A DNA stretch of 64,000 bases from Prevotella koreensis (GTDB lineage: Bacteria; Bacteroidota; Bacteroidia; Bacteroidales; Bacteroidaceae): the NCBI RefSeq assembly GCF_003977605.1, contig NZ_RYYU01000001.1:1564539-1628538 (forward strand), written 5' to 3'. The notes below the pieces were generated by a model. The model made no database searches. It was not told the DNA's origin and saw only the letters and a program-made list of their open reading frames with translations. The position numbers and the translations under genes were made by a program. Each line of letters starts with the position of its first letter. The first letter of the stretch is position 1. This document shows positions 17,033 through 24,950 of this stretch, in pieces.

Positions 17033-17992
17033 TTGCCGCATAAAATGATTATAAGCGAGAACATATTTGTGAAATACGCTTACGGCACGTCGTGTGGGAA
17101 TGGTAAATTGGAGGAACGCAACGACTATTACCCTTTCGGCTGCTTGATGGGCAAGGGCTTGAACGGCGATTTCCAATCCTACAAATACAACGGCAAGGAA
17201 CTCGAACGCCAAATCGGTCTCGACATCTATGACTATGGGGCAAGACGCTACGATGCCGCCACCTGCCGCTTCACCACGATGGATCCGCTGGCAGAGAAAT
17301 ATTACTCGACAAGTCCTTATGCGTATTGTGTGAATAATCCGGTGAGATATATCGATCTGGCTGGAAGAGACGTAAAGCCTGCGAGAATTGCTGAATTAGT
17401 AATGATACAAAATACATTACCTAAAGATGCTCGTAATTACGTGAGTTTAGATAAAAATGGATTAATTGACCGAAAACTATTAAACTCATACGATGGAAAA
17501 AGTTTGAATTTTAACAATCTAAAAACAATGGTTAATTCAGATATAATGGTCGAAGTCGTGTTAGACGACAAATTTACATTTATGGGGCAAGATGGGAATT
17601 TAGTTACTGCAACGTTGTCATATAATGAATTTGACCCTAAATATGATTCAGAGTCTGATAAAGATTTAACAGGAGAAACAATGAGTGGACTTTCCACAGG
17701 AGAAAGCGGTTTCATAGGGAAAACCCTATTTCCTGATAAAGACGGCATACAAAACTCGCCAAACAACAGCATTATTGTTGTTGTCAATAAAAATTTATCG
17801 CCCGCAGGAGCAGCTGAAATTTATAGTCACGAAGCGAATGGACACGCTTTATTGTATATTAAGAATGGTGGAAACCATAAAGGAGCAAGTCATCAACCTG
17901 TTAATGAACTATGGGTTGAAGGGAACAAAACTTTAATGGAAATGATTATAAATTCTAAAAAAGAAACTATAAAAAATATGCAAGAGAGATGA
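17033..17992 (+). CDS. Rhs cassette G: shortened Rhs tip fused to an HExxGH metallopeptidase toxin
   Basis: Homology to the other copies begins at AAGATTTGAAC (16986), but a TAA at 17000-17002 is in frame, so the upstream part is dead; the codon at 17033 is a weak start. The core has the same internal shortening as cassette E (FVKYAYGTSCGNGKLEERN). The toxin (about residues 107-319) contains FIGKTLFPDKDG, SIIVVVNKNLSPAGAAEIY and SHEANGHALLYI, the HExxGH motif of a predicted metallopeptidase, and ends KKETIKNMQER. It overlaps the immunity gene by 4 bases (ATGA). The toxin domain itself is intact. Confidence 0.7.
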   Translation: MPHKMIISENIFVKYAYGTSCGNGKLEERNDYYPFGCLMGKGLNGDFQSYKYNGKELERQIGLDIYDYGARRYDAATCRFTTMDPLAEKYYSTSPYAYCVNNPVRYIDLAGRDVKPARIAELVMIQNTLPKDARNYVSLDKNGLIDRKLLNSYDGKSLNFNNLKTMVNSDIMVEVVLDDKFTFMGQDGNLVTATLSYNEFDPKYDSESDKDLTGETMSGLSTGESGFIGKTLFPDKDGIQNSPNNSIIVVVNKNLSPAGAAEIYSHEANGHALLYIKNGGNHKGASHQPVNELWVEGNKTLMEMIINSKKETIKNMQER

Positions 17993-18498
17993 AAATAAAA
18001 ATTAGTATACTTTCTCTAACTTTTCTGTTTTATACTATAAAGTTAAATGCCCAATATCAGATACATGTTGATCCTATCTCGGTTAATTATTTCAATGGAA
18101 TTACTGAAAAAAAAGAAATAATAGATAAATACCATATAATAAACAACTCGGATGAGGATTATTTAACTTGGGTATCATTAGTACCAATAAATAACAGAAC
18201 TAATATTGAATTGATGCACGATTACTTTAAAAAAAGAAAAGGAGACTTCAATTTAATTGAAATGATGTGTGAAAATTTATTGGAAAATCAACCAATAAAT
18301 ATAGGATATTCATTTGTAAAAAACATTACAGCAGGTACAACATTTTCATATTTTATCGTCAAAAATGAAACGGAATCAAATTTTTATCGAGAAAGAATTG
18401 TTATTATAAAGAAAAAAGAAGTAGAGCAGTACCTAAAAATGACAATTGATAAAAAGTATTTTTATCAATTGTCGGACATTTTTTTAATTGAAAAATAA
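17989..18498 (+). CDS. Putative secreted immunity protein G
   Basis: It begins with ATG overlapping the toxin stop (ATGA). Residues 1-21 form a signal peptide (ending LNAQ). The mature part of about 148 residues has an immunoglobulin-like strand pattern (YHIINNSDEDYLTWVSLVP, TAGTTFSYFIV). It is a paralogue of the gene at 18693 (NLTNQSNNTFYIWF, SPGKQFTIQLL). Periplasmic location suggests the partner peptidase acts in the periplasm (inference). Confidence 0.6.
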   Translation: MKIKISILSLTFLFYTIKLNAQYQIHVDPISVNYFNGITEKKEIIDKYHIINNSDEDYLTWVSLVPINNRTNIELMHDYFKKRKGDFNLIEMMCENLLENQPINIGYSFVKNITAGTTFSYFIVKNETESNFYRERIVIIKKKEVEQYLKMTIDKKYFYQLSDIFLIEK

Positions 18499-18682
18499 TT
18501 TATTTGAAAAGGCAGAATCCTTTAGTCACGAAAGATATGGACATGCTTTTTTATATGTACTTACAAGGGATCGAAATATATCAGGACATTTTTTTGTCGG
18601 GCAACGTGATACTAATGAGCGATTAGTCCGTGAAATACTTCGTGCAAGAAAAGAAACTGTTGATAATATTAGTAAACATTAA
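18488..18682 (+). pseudogene. Orphan toxin tail H with the HERYGH motif
   Basis: A frame opened at 18488 (TTG after TAA) reads FSHERYGHAFLYVLTRD and ends RARKETVDNISKH. This matches the last 60 or so residues of the cassette G toxin (SHEANGHALLYI...KKETIKNMQER). No Rhs tip and no N-terminal toxin part are present, so it is a displaced 3' end of a related toxin left in front of its immunity gene. Confidence 0.6.
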
Positions 18683-18692
18683 TACGGAATAT

Positions 18693-19244
18693 ATGGCACT
18701 TAAGTTTTTTGTTACACTCCTTTTTACTTTATTTTGCTCGATATGTTCGGCAAAAAATCTCTTTGGTATAACCCTTAGTTGTGATACCATAAAGTATTTT
18801 ATTAGGAACGAGAAAATAATCACATACAACATTAATCTGACCAATCAATCGAACAACACCTTTTATATATGGTTTAATAAAGACACTTCTCACAACGAGA
18901 CAGAGAAAGAACAGATTCTTAAGCATTTCTTAACAAGAGACGGTGCTTATAGTTCAAGCCTCTTTGAAATAGGTATGGAATGTGACATTACAATTATCCA
19001 TGAGATATTTTCAACATTTACGGTAAAACTATCTCCCGGCAAGCAATTTACAATTCAGTTACTACAAGAAGGTTATAATAACAATGATAAAGATTTTAAT
19101 ATTGTTGAATATTTAAGAAACCTTTTAGTTATTTGCGATGAAGAGGTTATTTGCAAACAATTAGAAGGTATTAAGGCTTTTAGTCCTAATATATTTTATT
19201 CCGGAAATTCTATAATACTTCCCATACAAAAGATTAAACAGTAA
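18693..19244 (+). CDS. Putative secreted immunity protein H, paralogue of G
   Basis: Start ATG 18693 (MALKFFVTLLFTLFCSICSA, a good signal peptide) was preferred to an in-frame codon at 18630 inside the toxin tail. The 183-residue product shares its strand order with immunity G. It follows toxin tail H by 10 bases, keeping the tail-then-immunity order of an intact module. Confidence 0.6.
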   Translation: MALKFFVTLLFTLFCSICSAKNLFGITLSCDTIKYFIRNEKIITYNINLTNQSNNTFYIWFNKDTSHNETEKEQILKHFLTRDGAYSSSLFEIGMECDITIIHEIFSTFTVKLSPGKQFTIQLLQEGYNNNDKDFNIVEYLRNLLVICDEEVICKQLEGIKAFSPNIFYSGNSIILPIQKIKQ

Positions 19245-19317
19245 TGGGCATTATAGTAGAAAGGGTAGGTCCTGACAAAGAATAAGCCAAAGGAAGAAGT
19301 AAAAAATGTGATAATAT

Positions 19318-20061
19318 ATGGAAATAAGAAGAAATCGTTATAGAATAGATAAATATATGGAACAGATAATCATACTGATACTATGGATCCTCCCATTCAC
19401 CTGTTTGGGGAAGGATATTAATAAGGTGGACAGCATAGTTGTTTTATATGCAGGTTGGTATAAGGAGACAGATGTGAATGTTTCATGTAAATCATTTGAA
19501 AAGGCTTTCAAATCAACAGGATATATTTCAACAGATATTTCAATTATAGATAAGTTGCAGAGAAGAATTGAAAGACTTAAGCCGTCTGGAAATCCCGTGA
19601 TAGATGTTCGATGCAAGATTTATTTTTATTTTTCGGGCGAACTTCTGGCAACTATGTGTCTTGATAGGTTTCATGCACTGTATGATGGCAAGTATTATAA
19701 AACATCCAAGAAGTTGTTGGCTTTGATAAATAATATTATGGAGAAAGAGGTAAGATATGATATAGTACCAAAGGCTGTCGTGGAAGACTCAATAGTTTCT
19801 GACAAAACAGTTTTAATAAATTACATGGATTCCATATCAGACATTTTGAATTTACATCAGCCGGAAGAGTTGCGCGGTTATTGTATTGCGGATAAAGAGG
19901 GAAACATAATAAAAATATCTTTTAGACAGAAAGACTCTGGTACGAAAATACCTCAATGCTATATTGAAAAGATAGAGGATATTTATAAAAAAACGATAAA
20001 ATGGACTCCTGACAAGGAACGTATGAAAACGGACAGGATACCAATAAGAATCATTTTTTAA
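19318..20061 (+). CDS. Putative immunity protein I, C-terminus TonB-C-like
   Basis: The product has 247 residues, with an alternative ATG at 19357 that would place the signal MEQIIILILWILPFTCLG at the very N-terminus. The C-terminal segment GYCIADKEGNIIKISF...YKKTIKWTPDKER...IPIRIIF follows the TonB-C pattern, like immunity proteins E and F. Upstream, at about 19279-19335, a frame reading TKNKPKEEVKNVIIYGNKKK could be a last scrap of the lost toxin, but this is weak. It is the last gene of the island. Confidence 0.55.
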   Translation: MEIRRNRYRIDKYMEQIIILILWILPFTCLGKDINKVDSIVVLYAGWYKETDVNVSCKSFEKAFKSTGYISTDISIIDKLQRRIERLKPSGNPVIDVRCKIYFYFSGELLATMCLDRFHALYDGKYYKTSKKLLALINNIMEKEVRYDIVPKAVVEDSIVSDKTVLINYMDSISDILNLHQPEELRGYCIADKEGNIIKISFRQKDSGTKIPQCYIEKIEDIYKKTIKWTPDKERMKTDRIPIRIIF

Positions 20062-20081
20062 TAATTGTGGACAAAAAATGA

Positions 20082-20165
20082 CTGATTGTGATTTAACCTT
20101 ATATTCTTTTTGTCTTTTTGTTCTCAAACTTTCTGTCTTTCTGTCCAGTCCATTACACAAAGATG
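20082..20165. repeat. Pyrimidine-rich intergenic repeat, copy 3 (right flank of the Rhs island)
   Basis: It shares GATTTAACCTTAT, CTTTTTGTCTTTTTGT, CTCAAACTTTCTGTCTTT and CCATTACACAAAGATG with 5521-5645, in the same orientation, and lacks the middle part of that copy. Together the two copies enclose the nine-module Rhs island. Confidence 0.65.
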
Positions 20166-20217
20166 GTTAATAAAGTTAATTAATGTTTATAATAACTTTT
20201 AGATACATAATTATATG

Positions 20218-20225
20218 TACTTTTG
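20218..20225 (+). promoter_or_regulatory. -7 promoter box of the glutamate mutase operon
   Basis: TACTTTTG matches TAnnTTTG, 93 bases before glmS. In the leader, about 20247-20260 forms AGGTG-GCAA-CACCT, a 5-bp hairpin with a GNRA-type tetraloop. No cobalamin-riboswitch signature was recognised although the enzyme is B12-dependent. Confidence 0.5.
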
Positions 20226-20317
20226 CGTAAACTTATAATACAGCGTAGGTGGCAACACCTTATATTTATATAAAAAGGAATTTTTAACCTTTAAATAATA
20301 ATACACAGAATTGTACT

Positions 20318-20731
20318 ATGGACAAGAAAACTGTAGTGACCGGTGTAATCGGTGCTGACGTGCATGCCGTCGGTAACAAAATCTTGTGCTATGCTTTGGA
20401 GCAGGCAGGATTTAACGTTGTTAATCTCGGTGTAATGGTGGCTCAGGAAGAGTATATCGCCGCAGCGCTCGAGACAAATGCAGACGCAATCCTCGTGTCA
20501 TCAATGTATGGTCACGGAGAGATTGACTGTAACGGACTGCGTGAAAAATGTGAAGAGGCCGGTCTGAAAGATATACCCATTCTGGCAGGAGGTAATCTCG
20601 TTGTCGGAAAACAGAATTTCGAAGACGTGGAAAAGCGTTTCATGGCAATGGGATTCACGAAAGTTTATCCTCCCGGAACTCCTTGTGAGACAACAATAGC
20701 AGACTTAGAAGAGATATTATCAAAGTCATGA
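20318..20731 (+). CDS. glmS: Glutamate mutase sigma (S) subunit, cobalamin-binding
   Basis: Small subunit of adenosylcobalamin-dependent glutamate mutase (methylaspartate mutase), which interconverts L-glutamate and (2S,3S)-3-methylaspartate. At 137 residues it has the family's usual size. The B12-binding DxHxxG motif is D14-V-H16-A-V-G19, with His16 the lower axial cobalt ligand; the later SSMYGHGE and LAGGNLVVG segments line the nucleotide-tail pocket. It overlaps the next gene by 4 bases (ATGA), so translation is probably coupled. It works with GlmE at 22135 as an S2E2 complex. This is a different gene from the glucosamine synthase also called glmS. Confidence 0.95.
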   Translation: MDKKTVVTGVIGADVHAVGNKILCYALEQAGFNVVNLGVMVAQEEYIAAALETNADAILVSSMYGHGEIDCNGLREKCEEAGLKDIPILAGGNLVVGKQNFEDVEKRFMAMGFTKVYPPGTPCETTIADLEEILSKS

Positions 20732-22110
20732 ACTACCTGACAGTTGACTTCGGCAGCACATACACGAAGGTCACGGCCATCGACTCGGTGTCGTGCAAGG
20801 TGGTGGGAACGGCTGCAGCCTTCACCACCATTGAGACCGACGTGATGGAAGGACTGCGCAATGCACTACAGAAGTTGGAAACTGAAATCAGAGAGTTCAA
20901 ATATGACAAACTCCTTTGCTGCAGCAGTGCTGCCGGCGGACTGAAGATGGTGGCACTGGGACTTGTTCCCGAACTTACCGCAAAGGCTGCGAAGATGGCG
21001 GCATCGAGTGCCGGAGCAAAGGTGGTAAAGACATACGCATTCGAAATATCACAGGCCGAGCAACAGGAAATATACGACATCAACCCCGACCTTGTGCTGC
21101 TATGCGGAGGTACCGACGGCGGCAACAAGGAGGTGATACTTGCCAATGCCAAACGTTTGTGCGACATAAAGCGCAATTTCGCTATCATTGCGGCCGGCAA
21201 CAAGAGTGCATCGTATGAACTGGAAGAGATTTTCAAGAGTTCGGGAAGGGAATGCGTGATAACGGAGAACGTGATGCCGCAGTTCAACAAGATTAACATC
21301 TTGCCTGCAAAACAGAAAATAAAAGAACTCTTCATCAGCAGAATAATAGATGCCAAAGGACTGTCGAAGGTACAGAAGATGTGCGAAAACCAAATCGTAC
21401 CGACACCATTGGCCGTACTGACAGGCTGCGAACTGCTCAGCAAGGGTCACGGCGTGGATCCCGGAATAGGCGACCTGATGGCTGTTGACCTTGGCGGTGC
21501 CACGACAGACGTTTATTCAATGGCAGACGGTGCACCGACTATAGAAAACGTTCTGGTGAAAGGCTTGCCCGAACCATACAGCAAACGATCGGTGGAAGGC
21601 GACCTCGGAATGAGATATAGCCTGACTTCACTGGCCGATGAACTCAATATGGAGGTCTTCGCACAGGAAATCGGTGTGCAACAGGAGAAGATAGAAGCGT
21701 GGATTGAGAGGTGCTCAGCCCACCCCGCCACACTTCCGACGTGCGAGGAAGAGGCGAAAATCGAGCAGGGACTGGCACGGAATGCGGTGAGAATGGCGGT
21801 GGAACGCCACTGCGGATATTTCGAACAAGCATACACTCCACTCGGACAGATTTTCACACTGACAGGAAAAGACCTCACACAGGTGCCATACATAGTAGGT
21901 ATAGGCGGTTCGATAATAAACAGCGACAACCCGGAGAACATACTTAGGGGGGCTGAGAGCACAACAGCGGCAACCGCCATGTATGCAAAACCCAAGAATC
22001 CCAAGTACATGCTCGACAAGAAATACATCTTCGCATCGATGGGACTGCTAAGCACCGTGGAGCCGAAACTGGCATTAAAGATATTGAAAGAAGAAATAAA
22101 ACTTATATAA
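20728..22110 (+). CDS. glmL: MutL: glutamate mutase-associated ASKHA ATPase
   Basis: MutL-type protein always found between the S and E genes of glutamate mutase operons. It belongs to the actin/Hsp70 ATPase superfamily. The first phosphate loop is [14 protein letters not shown] at residues 5-18, a central glycine motif is [12 protein letters not shown], and the second phosphate loop is [13 protein letters not shown]. It is thought to act as a reactivating or assembly factor for the mutase, by analogy with diol dehydratase reactivases; that role is family inference. The 460-residue length is normal. The start overlaps glmS (ATGA) and a 24-base gap precedes glmE. Confidence 0.92.
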   Translation: MNYLTVDFGSTYTKVTAIDSVSCKVVGTAAAFTTIETDVMEGLRNALQKLETEIREFKYDKLLCCSSAAGGLKMVALGLVPELTAKAAKMAASSAGAKVVKTYAFEISQAEQQEIYDINPDLVLLCGGTDGGNKEVILANAKRLCDIKRNFAIIAAGNKSASYELEEIFKSSGRECVITENVMPQFNKINILPAKQKIKELFISRIIDAKGLSKVQKMCENQIVPTPLAVLTGCELLSKGHGVDPGIGDLMAVDLGGATTDVYSMADGAPTIENVLVKGLPEPYSKRSVEGDLGMRYSLTSLADELNMEVFAQEIGVQQEKIEAWIERCSAHPATLPTCEEEAKIEQGLARNAVRMAVERHCGYFEQAYTPLGQIFTLTGKDLTQVPYIVGIGGSIINSDNPENILRGAESTTAATAMYAKPKNPKYMLDKKYIFASMGLLSTVEPKLALKILKEEIKLI

Positions 22111-22134
22111 TTAATAAATTCCTCAGAACAACCT

Positions 22135-23598
22135 ATGGAATTAAAAAACCAGAAAATTTCAGAAGACCAGTTCTTTGCCGAAAGAAAAGAAGTGCTGGCA
22201 CAATGGGAAACAGGTAAGGGAGTAGATTTCGAAGAGGCTGTGGCTTATCAGAAGAGCATAGCACCCGAGAAACGTTTCTCTGCAAAACTGGCTAAAGCCG
22301 TAGAAGAAAAGACTACGCTGATACAGCCTCGTGCAGGTGTTGCGCTCTATGAAGAGCACACGAAACTGCTGAAATTTCTTGAAGAAGAGGGCGAGGCCGA
22401 CCTTCTGCCATCAACGGTGGACAGTTACACCCGTCTGAATCGCTACCACGAAGCAGAGACAGGAATACAGAAAAGCCGCGAAACGGGCAGGTCGATGCTC
22501 AATGGTTTCCCCATCGTGAACTACGGTGTGGACATTTGCCGCAGAGTAACTTCGGCACTGAAAAGTCCTGTTCAGGTGCGTCACGGAACCCCCGACGCTC
22601 GTCTGCTGACCGAGATTTCAATCGCCGGTGGCTTCACCTCGTATGAAGGCGGTGGCATATCATATAATGTACCATATTCCAAGAATCACCCAATAGACAA
22701 AGTTATTGCCCACTGGCAGTACACCGACCGTCTCGTGGGTATGTATGAAGAGGCCGGAGTGTCGATAAACAGAGAGCCGTTCGGCCCGCTCACCGGTACA
22801 CTTATTCCTCCATGTATCTCTAATGTCGTTGCCGTAATCGAGGCATTGCTCGCTGCCACACAGGGAGTGAAAGACCTCACGGTGGGTTACGGACAGTGCG
22901 GAAACCTCATGCAGGACGTTGCCGCCATTCGCGCCCTCGACATAATGACACGCAAATACTTAGACCGTTTCGGCTTCACAGATGCCCGCATCACTACCGT
23001 ATTCCACCAGTGGATGGGAGGTTTCCCACAGGACGAGGCAAAATCGTTCGGAGTTATCTCATGGGGTGCTGCCGCTGCTGCACTGGCAAAGGCCACAAAG
23101 GTTATCGTGAAAACGCCACACGAGGCAATGGGTGTTCCGACAAAGGAGGCCAATGCTGCCGGACTGCGTGCAACGAAGCAGGTTATCAGCATGCTTAAAG
23201 ACCAGAATTTCCGCGAAATTCCTGCTGTTGTAGAAGAAAGCGAGATAATCATGGCCGAGATGAAATGTATCCTCGACAAGGTAGAAGAACTGGGTAAGGG
23301 CGACTATGCCGTAGGTACTGTGGCAGCATTCGAGGCCGGCGTAATCGACGTTCCATTCGCTCCGAGCAAGTTCAATGCAGGCAAAGTGATGCCGGCACGC
23401 GACAACTTGGGTGCTGTGAGAATACTCGACCTCGGTCACATGCCGTTCACTCAAGATCTTATAGATTTCCACCGGAGCAAGTTGGAAGAGCGCGCCAAGT
23501 TCGAAAACCGTCCCGTTAGTTTCCAGATGGTGATAGATGATGTCTATGCCATTGGCAAAGGAAACCTTGTTGGAAGACCAAAAGCCGCAGACGAATAA
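22135..23598 (+). CDS. glmE: Glutamate mutase epsilon (E) catalytic subunit
   Basis: Large TIM-barrel subunit of glutamate mutase that binds substrate and half of the cobalamin. The 487-residue length matches family members. Recognisable stretches include [13 protein letters not shown] (with Arg residues that bind substrate carboxylates in the family), [24 protein letters not shown] and [11 protein letters not shown]. It forms the active enzyme with the S subunit at 20318. The order S-MutL-E followed by methylaspartate lyase is the standard arrangement for the methylaspartate route of glutamate fermentation. Confidence 0.95.
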   Translation: MELKNQKISEDQFFAERKEVLAQWETGKGVDFEEAVAYQKSIAPEKRFSAKLAKAVEEKTTLIQPRAGVALYEEHTKLLKFLEEEGEADLLPSTVDSYTRLNRYHEAETGIQKSRETGRSMLNGFPIVNYGVDICRRVTSALKSPVQVRHGTPDARLLTEISIAGGFTSYEGGGISYNVPYSKNHPIDKVIAHWQYTDRLVGMYEEAGVSINREPFGPLTGTLIPPCISNVVAVIEALLAATQGVKDLTVGYGQCGNLMQDVAAIRALDIMTRKYLDRFGFTDARITTVFHQWMGGFPQDEAKSFGVISWGAAAAALAKATKVIVKTPHEAMGVPTKEANAAGLRATKQVISMLKDQNFREIPAVVEESEIIMAEMKCILDKVEELGKGDYAVGTVAAFEAGVIDVPFAPSKFNAGKVMPARDNLGAVRILDLGHMPFTQDLIDFHRSKLEERAKFENRPVSFQMVIDDVYAIGKGNLVGRPKAADE

Positions 23599-23686
23599 CA
23601 CAAGACGGGCTTGGATTTTAAGAATATAGTGAAAAAAACAAAGAATATAGTGGATTAAAGAATAGTAAACCCTTAAATATCTGAAT

Positions 23687-24925
23687 ATGAAAATTCAAAA
23701 AGTAGTGTGCGCACCGGGAAAAACCGGTTTCTTCTTCGACGACCAAAAGGCCATCAAGTCAGGCGCAAAGAACGACGGTGCTTTCTATGAAGGCACACCT
23801 GTAACTCCCGGTTTCACGGCAGTAAGACAGGCGGGTGAGTCAATTTGTGTGATGTTCGTATTAGAGAATGGAGCCATTGCATACGGCGACTGCGCCGCAG
23901 TGCAGTACTCCGGTGCAGGCGGTCGCGACCCTCTGTTCCTCGCTGCCGACTTCATTCCGGTTATCGAAAAGGAGATTGCTCCTCTCTATGAAGGTAAGGA
24001 AATCACCTCTTTCCGCGAAATGGCAGACATCGTTGATAAGAGTATCAGTCCCTCAACAGGCAAGATATATCACACGGCTATCCGCTATGGCGTTACACAG
24101 GCATGTCTCGACGCTGTTGCAAAAAGCAATTCAAAACTCATGGCACAGGTAATAGCCGAAGAGTATGGCACCGAAATTTCAAAGACCATCATACCGATAT
24201 TCTCACAGTCGGGAGACGACCGCTACATGAATGCCGACAAGATGATAATGAAAGCGGCAGACGTGTTGCCACACGCTCTCTTCAATCACGTGGAGACAAA
24301 GGTAGGTCTGAAAGGCGAAAAGATTAAGGAGTATGTAGAATGGCTGCGCAACCGCATCATCAAACTGCGTCCATGCGAGTGCTACAACCCGACAATCCAC
24401 ATTGACGTATATGGCACATTGGGCATCGTTTTCAACAATGATTTCGAGGCTATCGCAAAATATATAGGTGAGGTTGCAGAGATAGCAAAACCGTTCCACC
24501 TGAGAGTTGAAGGCCCTGTTGATATGGGCGAGAAGAAGGCTCAGATAGAAGCACTTGCCGCAATACGCGCTGCAATGGACCGCGATGGCATCGATGCAGA
24601 AATCGTTGCCGACGAATGGTGCAACACATTGGAAGACATCAAGGACTTCACCGCAAGCAAGGCCAGCCACATGGCACAGATAAAGACTCCTGACCTCGGA
24701 GGTATAAACAACACTATCGAGGCTGTTATCTACTGCAAACAGAACAACATGGGTGCTTATCTCGGCGGTACATGCAACGAGACCAACCGCTCGGCAGAGG
24801 TATGCGCACACATCGCAATGGCCACATCGCCTGTTCAGTATCTGGCAAAACCGGGTATGGGCGTTGATGAGGGTTACATGATAGTGTTCAACGAGATGAG
24901 CCGCATACTCGCATTGACAAAATAA
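23687..24925 (+). CDS. mal: Methylaspartate ammonia-lyase
   Basis: Enolase-superfamily enzyme that removes ammonia from (2S,3S)-3-methylaspartate to give mesaconate, the second step of the pathway. The 412 residues match the family length. Candidate catalytic residues are Lys333 in MAQIKTPDLGG and His201 in FNHVETKVG; the metal ligands are the acidic residues in HIDVYG, RVEGPVD and VADEW. An 88-base gap separates it from glmE, with no terminator seen, so it is probably in the same transcript. Confidence 0.95.
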   Translation: MKIQKVVCAPGKTGFFFDDQKAIKSGAKNDGAFYEGTPVTPGFTAVRQAGESICVMFVLENGAIAYGDCAAVQYSGAGGRDPLFLAADFIPVIEKEIAPLYEGKEITSFREMADIVDKSISPSTGKIYHTAIRYGVTQACLDAVAKSNSKLMAQVIAEEYGTEISKTIIPIFSQSGDDRYMNADKMIMKAADVLPHALFNHVETKVGLKGEKIKEYVEWLRNRIIKLRPCECYNPTIHIDVYGTLGIVFNNDFEAIAKYIGEVAEIAKPFHLRVEGPVDMGEKKAQIEALAAIRAAMDRDGIDAEIVADEWCNTLEDIKDFTASKASHMAQIKTPDLGGINNTIEAVIYCKQNNMGAYLGGTCNETNRSAEVCAHIAMATSPVQYLAKPGMGVDEGYMIVFNEMSRILALTK

Positions 24926-24950
24926 CATGGCTCAGTGACAAATTGAGCGA

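Noticed and set aside
5929..20061. Integron-like or CRISPR-like organisation of the repeated Rhs segments
   Set aside because: The repeats are coding Rhs tips of unequal length, not short spaced repeats or attC-like sites, and no integrase or Cas gene is present in the window.
20226..20317. Cobalamin riboswitch upstream of glutamate mutase
   Set aside because: The leader is under 100 nt and lacks the conserved box; only a small hairpin is seen.
20733..21443. Long minus-strand open frame inside glmL
   Set aside because: It is antisense to a conserved gene, with Ser/Leu-rich composition and no family motif; it arises from codon bias of the real gene. Similar antisense frames inside 22135-23598, 24203-24928, 27781-28461 and 45293-46048 were dropped for the same reason.
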